Source: an uncultured Bacteroides sp. (lineage in GTDB: Bacteria > Bacteroidota > Bacteroidia > Bacteroidales > Bacteroidaceae). From it: a DNA stretch of 64,000 nucleotides. Position numbers and translations under genes: made by a program. Below the pieces are notes generated by a model, which made no database searches, had not been told where the DNA came from, and was given only the letters and a program-made list of their open reading frames with translations. The DNA lies in assembly GCA_900766005.1 (NCBI GenBank), contig CAAFTU010000099.1:62001-126000 (forward strand), read 5' to 3'. How positions within the stretch are numbered: the stretch's first letter is position 1; each line of letters opens with the position of its first letter. Positions 1 through 6,575 of the stretch are shown here, one piece after another.

Positions 1-936
1 CCGAGTGATTTCTATGAACTTCCCAAAGAAAACATAGTTATACCAAAAGGAAAAAACACAGCTGGTCCAGTAAATATTAAACTTAAGCCATTGTCTTCGG
101 AATATGCAGGTTCACCTTTAGGCCTGCCTCTGCGTATAGAAGCTGTGAGCGGTCCAGCTCGTACCACTACGACAACATCGTCATTTGTATACGACATTAA
201 ATCAACATTGAATTTCCCTATCGCTCAATTCTATGGAGCGTCAGGCTATCACTGCAATGATTTTAACAAGACGCTGGATAATTTCACCGTTGAAGTCCGT
301 TTCCAGGTAAGCAACACATTCAATCGAAACAGAGATGTATTTCAGAATGGTAGCAGTGGATGCCTCATGCGTTTTGAAGACCCACAAAGCCAGCAGGGCA
401 GTGTAGCACGTCACTCAGCTATCCAATTCCAAGGAAATGGTGGCTATTTGAATCCAGACCCGCTCGTCGGATTCAGCACCAACGTATGGCAGCACTTAGC
501 TGTGACTTGGAATGGCAAGACAATCAATCTATACTATAATGGAAAGAAGGTAGGAACTAAAGACTTCTCTAAATCCGTAGTAGCAGAAGGAGCATTCCCA
601 ATCGTCAGCTGGCTTGGTGGCGGAGGTGGTGAAGGTGGAGGTCACGGAACCGGCACACAATGGTGGAGTGGTTGTAAGGTGATGTTCACAGAAGCACGCG
701 TTTGGTCTGTAGCTCGCACTGATGACCAAATTGCTAACAATATCCAATCCGTTGATACCAAAAGCAAAGGTTTGGAAGGATACTGGAGAATGGGCAAGCC
801 GTACTACGATGAAAATAAAAAAACATTCAAAGACCTTACAGGTAATGGGCATGATCTTACTCCTAGCAGTTACAGTTCAATTACTTGGAGCGATAATGTA
901 TCCAGTGAAGATACCAAAACAGATTGGAAATTCTAG
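1..936 (+). CDS. DUF1735/LamG-domain surface protein, 5' end outside window
   Basis: The reading frame is open from the first base and ends at TAG 934-936, so only the last 311 residues are visible. The first 50 or so residues look like the end of a DUF1735 (BT_3987-like) beta-sandwich. Residues from about 75 onward form a LamG / concanavalin-A-like fold: an FTVEVRFQV strand, WQHLAVTWNGK and LYYNGKKVG, then an ARVWSVART strand. Such proteins in Bacteroidales are usually exported lipoproteins that bind glycans next to SusC/SusD pairs. The signal peptide and neighbours lie outside the window, so substrate and localisation are inferred. A strong terminator follows. Confidence 0.75.
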   Translation, partial: PSDFYELPKENIVIPKGKNTAGPVNIKLKPLSSEYAGSPLGLPLRIEAVSGPARTTTTTSSFVYDIKSTLNFPIAQFYGASGYHCNDFNKTLDNFTVEVRFQVSNTFNRNRDVFQNGSSGCLMRFEDPQSQQGSVARHSAIQFQGNGGYLNPDPLVGFSTNVWQHLAVTWNGKTINLYYNGKKVGTKDFSKSVVAEGAFPIVSWLGGGGGEGGGHGTGTQWWSGCKVMFTEARVWSVARTDDQIANNIQSVDTKSKGLEGYWRMGKPYYDENKKTFKDLTGNGHDLTPSSYSSITWSDNVSSEDTKTDWKF

Positions 937-986
937 GAAAGTTGCAACCCTACTATTTAAATAACATAAAGTAACACTATTAAATT

Positions 987-1030
987 GAGTAGGAAGAGAA
1001 CAATAGTTTTCTTCCTACTCTCATTTTATA
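987..1030 (+). terminator. Intrinsic terminator after the LamG gene
   Basis: A 14-bp stem (987-1000 with 1007-1020, one G-U pair) has a 6-nt loop and is followed by a T-rich run. It lies 50 bp after the stop codon of the LamG-domain gene. Confidence 0.8.
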
Positions 1031-1178
1031 CTAACTTGCCAAAATGCATCTGCTAATACAGTACAATTTGCACTCATAAAATGCTACATAAATGTTAACT
1101 TTATTAGGTTTAAAAAATATTGAGTGAACTAACTTAGGTATAACATCTGAAGTTGTCAACCAAATCCAGTACGGCACA

Positions 1179-1300
1179 TTAGCATCCGTAAACTGCTAAG
1201 TTAGCATCCGAAACCTATAGGTTTGTACTTCAAAACCTATAGGTTTAGCACATGAAAAGCATAGGTTTACGAGTGCTAAACCTATGCTTTTCATGTGCTA
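1179..1300. repeat. Cluster of palindromes in an otherwise empty 540-bp gap
   Basis: The gap 937-1478 has no credible gene. After the terminator it carries a packed repeat cluster. The 10-mer TTAGCATCCG occurs at 1179-1188 and 1201-1210. The 14-bp perfect palindrome AAACCTATAGGTTT occurs at 1211-1224 and 1233-1246. A perfect 23-bp inverted repeat (1247-1269 with 1277-1299, 7-nt loop) contains the same core in the form AACCTATGCTTTTC. The motif recurs near 33442-33460. It could be a REP-like or mobile palindromic element, or a strong transcript-end structure; function unknown. Confidence 0.7.
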
Positions 1301-1478
1301 TCTCGCTGCATTGTGTGCTACATCTGTTTATCTTTTCTATCTGCAGCTTGCCTAATTCCACCTTTCACCGCTTCATTTTCTACCCTTCACTTCACAGTTT
1401 TCATACTTTCACTCAGTGATGTTTCATCGCAAGTGACTTGATTTTAGGATAGTTACAATGAAGCTTTCACAGACAGGC

Positions 1479-3146
1479 CTATTTCATCACATGCTTTCCG
1501 TAGTTCCATCCTTTCAGCTGATACAGTAAAGCATCTTTGCGGATGCGGCGCACGAAATCAGCATAATCACGCTTTTCCTGCGGAGTCCAACCCGCCTCAG
1601 CAACAGCAGCCAGACGGGGCAGCATCAAGTATTCCAATACACTTGGCTCCATGACCCATTCCGTCCAAAAATTCGCTTGCACCCCTTTATAGAGCGATTG
1701 CAAACGGGCATCGACTCCCTTCATGGGCTGATAGGCATACACAGCCTCTACCGTTTCGGTACCTCTTCCCTGAGACATCGGTTCGGTAGGCAATTTCGAT
1801 TGCTTGCGGTTGATATAATACGGAATCTGCGGAGAAAGAATCACTTCCATACCCTGTCCGGCAGCCTGCTTGGCAGCCGCGTTCGCTCCTACCCAAGCCA
1901 TGACAACAATATCTTTACCAATCATCTCGGTGTTGCCGTGAAGCACTTCGTTCCAGAACACCAGGCGACGCTGCTGCTCTTTCGGCTTAGCTGCCATATG
2001 CACCTTCAGCTGCTGGTAAAAATGAAGTTGCAAATCTCGGAAGTTGGCAGACCCCAGCTCATTCAACAAAGCCTTGCATGCCTCGTTTTGCTGCCATTTA
2101 TGTGTAGGACATTCATCGCCACCCAAATGCAGATAAGAGAACGGAAACAAATCTATCAACTCATCAATCACATCCTTGGCAAACTGCAACGCCTTGGGGT
2201 GAGCCACATTGATGACATCCGTTGAAACGCCCTGCCCCAACCACACTTCATGCTTGTTTTCAGGGTCGCAAGCCAGAAACTCCGGATAAGCAGCCACAGC
2301 CGCCTGGGAATGTCCCGGTATGTCAATTTCCGGAATAATCTCTATAAACCGCTGCTTGGCATAAGCCACGATTTCCCGGATATCATCCTGTGTATAATAG
2401 CCTCCATAGCGCAAGGTGTCATTGGGAGCCTTTCCATAAGCCAAAGCCTTGCTGTTACGCCAGGCACCCACTTCCGTCAGTCTGGGATATTTCTTGATTT
2501 CGATGCGCCAGCCCTGGTCTTCAGTGAGATGCCAGTGAAAACGGTTCATCTTATAGACAGCCAGCATATCAATCACCTTCTTAATCTGCTCTTTGCCGAA
2601 GAAATGACGGCCTTCATCCAGCATGAAACCGCGCCATTCAAAGCGGGGGGTATCTTCAATCTCTACTCCGGGCACTTGCCAGCCGCACGAATCGGCATAA
2701 GCCACTCCTGCTACCACCTCACAGCCTATCAACTGACGCAGTGTCTGCAAACCATAATAGAATCCGGCAGGACCGGCAGCTTCAAGCTTCATCTGACGGT
2801 CGGACACGTTCAAACGATAAGCTTCCTTGGCCAATGTACGGTCCAACTGCAACACCAGTCCTGCCTTACCAGGTTTGCGCACCAGCGCTACGTCGGTGCC
2901 AATAGCCGTTTGCAAGTCGGAGCGGAAAGCCGAAAAAACCTGCTTGATACTGTCTCCGTCATAGGGAGCGATGTAAGCCTTCAGCCGATCGGGCAACAGG
3001 AAACAATCGTCCGTCTCCACACAATGAGCCGGCTGGGGAATCAACGCGATGCGGTTAGCACACGGCTGAGTGCGCTCTTGAGCCGCCAACGTGTTTCCTA
3101 CATACAAACATACACACAACAATAATAAAAGACATCTATTTTTCAT
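1479..3146 (-). CDS. Beta-N-acetylhexosaminidase, GH20, exported
   Basis: A 555-residue GH20 enzyme that removes terminal GlcNAc or GalNAc from glycans by substrate-assisted catalysis. It has an N-terminal signal peptide of about 21 residues, the small GH20b domain at roughly 25-160, and then the TIM barrel. Family landmarks are FHWHLTEDQGWRIEIKKYP, the HSQA strand, and the catalytic pair Asp344-Glu345 in LHLGGDECP. Length is normal for Bacteroides periplasmic or surface hexosaminidases. It is the last gene of a leftward group starting at ruvA, 17 bp after the small basic gene. Likely role: trimming host N-glycans or mucin O-glycans, or peptidoglycan fragments. The exact substrate cannot be read from sequence. 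Confidence 0.93.
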   Translation of the reverse strand: MKNRCLLLLLCVCLYVGNTLAAQERTQPCANRIALIPQPAHCVETDDCFLLPDRLKAYIAPYDGDSIKQVFSAFRSDLQTAIGTDVALVRKPGKAGLVLQLDRTLAKEAYRLNVSDRQMKLEAAGPAGFYYGLQTLRQLIGCEVVAGVAYADSCGWQVPGVEIEDTPRFEWRGFMLDEGRHFFGKEQIKKVIDMLAVYKMNRFHWHLTEDQGWRIEIKKYPRLTEVGAWRNSKALAYGKAPNDTLRYGGYYTQDDIREIVAYAKQRFIEIIPEIDIPGHSQAAVAAYPEFLACDPENKHEVWLGQGVSTDVINVAHPKALQFAKDVIDELIDLFPFSYLHLGGDECPTHKWQQNEACKALLNELGSANFRDLQLHFYQQLKVHMAAKPKEQQRRLVFWNEVLHGNTEMIGKDIVVMAWVGANAAAKQAAGQGMEVILSPQIPYYINRKQSKLPTEPMSQGRGTETVEAVYAYQPMKGVDARLQSLYKGVQANFWTEWVMEPSVLEYLMLPRLAAVAEAGWTPQEKRDYADFVRRIRKDALLYQLKGWNYGKHVMK

Positions 3147-3163
3147 GTTTCTACCGTATTTTC

Positions 3164-3301
3164 TTACTTTACCCTCCGATTTAACTGATTGTTTGCTTTT
3201 GCGGGCTTCGATTTTCCAATCCGTTTTCCCGACGGCTTCTTTTTTCCTCCTTTAGCCTGTGCCTTTCCGGCAAAAGGATTGTGGTTCTTTTTTATTGGCA
3301 T
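3164..3301 (-). CDS. Small highly basic protein, 45 residues, unknown
   Basis: This short ORF sits between the DUF3843-like gene and the hexosaminidase, on the same strand as both, with gaps of 21 and 17 bp. It begins MPIKKNHNPFAGKAQAKGG and ends NNQLNRRVK. About one third of the residues are Lys or Arg, there are almost no acidic residues, and no membrane segment is present. Even spacing within a same-strand run and absence of internal stops support it being real. It resembles small ribosome- or nucleic-acid-associated basic proteins only in composition. No function is assigned. Confidence 0.6.
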   Translation of the reverse strand: MPIKKNHNPFAGKAQAKGGKKKPSGKRIGKSKPAKANNQLNRRVK

Positions 3302-3322
3302 AAATATATTCTACTTTTATCG

Positions 3323-4318
3323 TCAATCTCCTTCATAATACTCCCCTAGGAACCAGCGGGCAATAAAATCCCAGTTGTCGTGCAGAAGCTGCTTACCGTT
3401 GGCAAACGGAAACTGAGCCTCATCCAGCAGATGATGTTCCATGCCATACTTCAACAAGTCGAACGGACACAGCCCCTCCTCACAAAACAGTTCATAAGCC
3501 ACTTCAGCCGTTTCCTCCTTATTATATAAAGAATTATTCTTATCGGCAAAGAACGTAGCCACGTCGGGACCAATCAGCAGTCCTTTCGGATTGCCATAGA
3601 CTACAAAATTGCGGAATTCGGCCAAATCGGGCAATAAGGCTTCTTCCTTATCCTCCCATTTCAAGGAATGGACAAAGAAAAATTTCAGCGCATCGTAAGA
3701 ATCGAAAAAGAGCAGAGAGGCTCCCTGACTGGCTTCCATAAAGCGCTCCACGTTCGTAGGCAGTTTCGCACCGGGAACAGCTACCGGCAGCGGACGGCTT
3801 TCTTTCTTCATCAGAGCCGTTTCCATCAGCCATTCCGAAGCCAAATGCTCACTGATAGGCGCCAATTCAAACACCTCATCCAGCCGGCTACATAAGAGAG
3901 CAGCTCCTTTCAGCAATGTTTCATCCATCGGATTCACGACTCCTCCAAACGCATCACCGGCAGGAGAGAGAAAAGTCCACAACAGAAAAGCCAGGTCTTC
4001 GCGATTGATTTCATCGGACAGATAAGCATCCGTCAGCGTATAAAACGGCAAATAACGACCGTACTTCTGCTGATGCCACCGGATAAACTGACGCCAGTTG
4101 CCGGCATCAGCCACACAGTCTTCCAGATACAGCGCACACGACAAAGCCACCCGGCGCTGAACTTCGTCCTTATTCATCTGATTATCATACAAGCCCGATG
4201 TCTCCACCAACGGCAAGAGGTCATTGGCCAACTGCAAATACCAAGCATCGGTCTCCACTGCTTTGGCACGGCCGTGCAAATCGGTCCATGCCTTCATATA
4301 TATTTTAGAATGCTTCAT
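3323..4318 (-). CDS. DUF3843-like conserved Bacteroidales protein
   Basis: A 331-residue soluble protein without signal peptide or membrane segment. The opening KHSKIYMKAWTDLHGR resembles the start of DUF3843 proteins, which occur in Bacteroidales and have no assigned function. The rest is mostly helical and acidic, with aromatic-rich blocks such as FIRWHQQKYGRYLPFYTL and DNWDFIARWFLGEYYEGD at the C terminus. It begins 2 bp after the ruvA stop codon, so the two are almost certainly translated from one message. That link to recombination is positional only. Confidence 0.7.
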   Translation of the reverse strand: MKHSKIYMKAWTDLHGRAKAVETDAWYLQLANDLLPLVETSGLYDNQMNKDEVQRRVALSCALYLEDCVADAGNWRQFIRWHQQKYGRYLPFYTLTDAYLSDEINREDLAFLLWTFLSPAGDAFGGVVNPMDETLLKGAALLCSRLDEVFELAPISEHLASEWLMETALMKKESRPLPVAVPGAKLPTNVERFMEASQGASLLFFDSYDALKFFFVHSLKWEDKEEALLPDLAEFRNFVVYGNPKGLLIGPDVATFFADKNNSLYNKEETAEVAYELFCEEGLCPFDLLKYGMEHHLLDEAQFPFANGKQLLHDNWDFIARWFLGEYYEGD

Positions 4319-4320
4319 GA

Positions 4321-4929
4321 CTATAGTCGTTTTAAAGCTAATTTAATGACTTTCTCAACCGGAGCATCCGGTTCTTCTTTCAAGATGGCCAGCACCACCT
4401 TCTGCGACGGAGCAGCAGCAAAGCCCAGCATGGTCAGCGCTGCTACCGCTTCCTCCTGTACCTCTGCATTGGCCGCAGGAAGCAAAGCACCTCCCAATCC
4501 TCCGGCGCCATCGGCCGGTGCCATTCCCATCGTCTTCACCTTATCTTTCAAGTCAACAATCACCCGTTGGGCTGTTTTCAGTCCAATGCCCTTGACCGTT
4601 TTCAGCAAATTGGCATTTTCCGTACTGATGACATTCACCAGTTCGGACGGTGAAAGCGCCGAAAGAATCATGCGCGCTGTGTTTCCTCCGATGCCCGAAA
4701 CGGAAATCAGCAGCAGAAAAATATCGCGCTCCTGCCTGTCGGCAAATCCGTACAGCACATAAGCATCTTCACGGATCGCTTCGTATACATACAGTTTGCA
4801 TGTTTTTTTACCTTGAATAGCCGAATAGGTGTTCAAGGATATATTGGCGGCATAGCCCACTCCATTACAATCTATCACTGCGACAGCCGGACTCAGCTCG
4901 GCAAGTTCGCCTCTAACATACTCTATCAT
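4321..4929 (-). CDS. ruvA: Holliday junction branch migration protein RuvA
   Basis: A 202-residue RuvA, the tetrameric junction-binding subunit that loads RuvB motors on Holliday junctions. The N-terminal OB-fold domain starts MIEYVRGELAEL. Two helix-hairpin-helix motifs follow (LLISVSGIGGNTA and LLKTVKGIGLKTAQRVIVDLKDK). A Gly/Ala linker leads to the C-terminal RuvB-contact domain (AVAALTMLGF, KLALKRL). Length is typical. The -7 promoter box lies only 8 bp before the ATG, so its transcript should be nearly leaderless. ruvB and ruvC are not in the window. Confidence 0.96.
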   Translation of the reverse strand: MIEYVRGELAELSPAVAVIDCNGVGYAANISLNTYSAIQGKKTCKLYVYEAIREDAYVLYGFADRQERDIFLLLISVSGIGGNTARMILSALSPSELVNVISTENANLLKTVKGIGLKTAQRVIVDLKDKVKTMGMAPADGAGGLGGALLPAANAEVQEEAVAALTMLGFAAAPSQKVVLAILKEEPDAPVEKVIKLALKRL

Positions 4930-4937
4930 AATGGGAA

Positions 4938-4945
4938 CAAAGATA
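4938..4945 (-). promoter_or_regulatory. -7 box of ruvA (TATCTTTG)
   Basis: An exact match to the Bacteroidetes sigma-ABfr -7 consensus TAnnTTTG read on the minus strand. It ends 8 bp before the ruvA ATG, which leaves room for at most a few leader nucleotides. No clear -33 element was found. Confidence 0.6.
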
Positions 4946-5094
4946 AAACAAATTCAGCACAGAGAAAACATCGTGCAGGAGTTTTTGAAGCCTAGCCGAA
5001 CACCCGGCAGAGCATAACCGACGAAGAAGACAAGTTACAAGTGAAAAAAATTAAAATAATTCATCTTAAAAGAAGGAAATCATGATAAAATGCA

Positions 5095-5102
5095 TAATTT
5101 TG
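5095..5102 (+). promoter_or_regulatory. -7 box of ddh (TAATTTTG)
   Basis: Matches TAnnTTTG, 43 bp before the ddh ATG at 5146. An AAAGAAAGAAAA stretch follows in the leader. Confidence 0.5.
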
Positions 5103-5145
5103 CAAACAAAAGAAAGAAAAATGTTCATTTAAACACAAAAATAGA

Positions 5146-6045
5146 ATGAAAAAAGTAAGAGCAGCCATCGTAGGTTATGGCAACATCGGACACTATGTAC
5201 TCGAAGCCTTGCAAGCTGCACCTGATTTTGAAATTGCCGGAGTCGTTCGCCGGGCAGGTGCTGAAAACAGACCGGAAGAATTGGCCAACTACCCTGTAGT
5301 AAAAGATATAAAAGAACTGGATAAGGTGGATGTAGCCATTCTTTGCACGCCGACCCGCAGCGTGGAGCAATATGCTAAGGAATACTTGGCCATGGGCATC
5401 CATACGGTAGACAGTTTCGATATTCATACCGGTATCGTAGAATTGCGCCGCAACCTGAACGAAGTGGCTAAAGAACACGGAGCAGTCTCCATTATCTCGG
5501 CCGGCTGGGATCCGGGAAGCGACTCCATTGTGCGCACGCTGCTCGAAGCCATTGCCCCCAAAGGCATCACCTACACCAACTTCGGACCGGGTATGAGCAT
5601 GGGACATACGGTAGCCGTGAAAGCCATTGAGGGAGTAAAAGCAGCTCTTTCGATGACCATCCCCACAGGAACCGGCATTCACCGCCGTATGGTGTACATC
5701 GAACTGAAAGACGGATATGAATTTGAAACAGTAGCCGCTGCCATCAAAGCCGACCCGTATTTTGTGAATGACGAGACACACGTTAAGCTGGTACCGAGCG
5801 TGGATGCATTGCTGGATATGGGACACGGAGTCAACCTGACCCGCAAAGGCGTATCGGGCAAAACACAAAATCAGCTTTTCGAATTCAACATGCGCATCAA
5901 CAATCCGGCGCTGACAGCTCAAGTGCTGGTTTGCACAGCCCGTGCTGCCATGAGACAACAACCCGGATGCTACACATTAGTGGAAGTACCGGTAATCGAT
6001 TTGCTGCCGGGTGAACGGGAAGAGTGGATTGGACATTTGGTATAA
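5146..6045 (+). CDS. ddh: meso-Diaminopimelate D-dehydrogenase
   Basis: A 299-residue NADP-dependent enzyme that interconverts L-2-amino-6-oxopimelate and meso-diaminopimelate, the one-step route to the peptidoglycan cross-link amino acid and lysine precursor. The Rossmann fold opens with VRAAIVGYGNIGHYVLEAL. The substrate-binding segments SAGWDPGSDSIVRTLLEA and FGPGMSMGHTVAVKAIEGV are as in the Corynebacterium and Bacteroides enzymes, and the length fits (about 300-320). It is a single-gene unit flanked by its own -7 box and a strong terminator. Confidence 0.95.
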   Translation: MKKVRAAIVGYGNIGHYVLEALQAAPDFEIAGVVRRAGAENRPEELANYPVVKDIKELDKVDVAILCTPTRSVEQYAKEYLAMGIHTVDSFDIHTGIVELRRNLNEVAKEHGAVSIISAGWDPGSDSIVRTLLEAIAPKGITYTNFGPGMSMGHTVAVKAIEGVKAALSMTIPTGTGIHRRMVYIELKDGYEFETVAAAIKADPYFVNDETHVKLVPSVDALLDMGHGVNLTRKGVSGKTQNQLFEFNMRINNPALTAQVLVCTARAAMRQQPGCYTLVEVPVIDLLPGEREEWIGHLV

Positions 6046-6087
6046 AAACCACATAAAACAGATACAAACAGCAGCAGTTTGCTGCAT

Positions 6088-6134
6088 AGTGGCTACACAA
6101 GTCTAAGAAAAGGACTTGTGTAGCCACTTTTTTT
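6088..6134 (+). terminator. Intrinsic terminator after ddh
   Basis: A perfect 16-bp stem (6088-6103 with 6113-6128) with a 9-nt loop is followed by seven Ts. Confidence 0.92.
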
Positions 6135-6346
6135 CACAGCAACTTCCTTATCCAACCTCTATTTCCTCCCGTTTTCATCTATTTTATCCCTTCAATAGAA
6201 AGCGGTATACAGAAGAAAAATGAAAAACTCAAATTGGATATAACAACCAAAAGTTTCCCAAAACGGAAAACTTTCTGTATCAGCGAGAAGAAAAAGTGTT
6301 CCCAAAAATTAATGTTAAAAGCTAACCTAGATACAGAAATAACTCC

Positions 6347-6354
6347 TATCTTTG
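6347..6354 (+). promoter_or_regulatory. -7 box for the riboswitch-nrdDG transcript (TATCTTTG)
   Basis: An exact TAnnTTTG match placed 6 bp upstream of the first base of riboswitch helix P1. The message should therefore begin essentially with the riboswitch. The stretch 6135-6346 before it shows no gene. Confidence 0.65.
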
Positions 6355-6359
6355 CAATC

Positions 6360-6523
6360 GTTTTCGGGACTAAAAGAGGTTTAGTAAACAAGGGAACGCT
6401 GTGCAAATCGGCGACAGTACCCGCTGCTGTAATTCTCTGAGAATCCGCACATTATAGTCACTACATCCACCGATGCGGGAAGGCGATGCGAGGGAGGGAT
6501 AAGTCAGAAGACCTACCGAAGAC
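6360..6523 (+). promoter_or_regulatory. Cobalamin (adenosylcobalamin) riboswitch upstream of nrdD
   Basis: The element has the conserved cobalamin core: GGGAA, then the block at 6403-6431 containing GTGCAAATCGGCGACAGTAC and CCGCTGCTGTAA, then GGGAAGG, and the B12-box region AAGTCAGAAGACCTACC (6500-6516). Helix P1 forms from 6360-6367 (GTTTTCGG) with 6516-6523 (CCGAAGAC). It ends about 50 bp before the nrdD ATG, so it probably acts on nrdD translation or early elongation. Ligand-bound state is expected to reduce expression of the B12-independent reductase. Confidence 0.92.
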
Positions 6524-6575
6524 AAGAGTCACTTTCTTTTTATTACAAATTTATAAACTTTCGGGAGTTAGAGTT

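Noticed and set aside
1179..1300. Possible CRISPR array
   Set aside because: The repeats are palindromes with direct adjacency and no regular unique spacers, and there are no cas genes nearby.
6135..6359. Small ORFs on both strands upstream of the riboswitch
   Set aside because: They are A/T-rich, match no known pattern, and are interrupted by the promoter and riboswitch.
6486..6575. Upstream in-frame start that would extend NrdD by 30 residues
   Set aside because: It lies inside the cobalamin riboswitch, the extra residues do not fit the ATP-cone start, and ATG 6576 has a GGGAG site.
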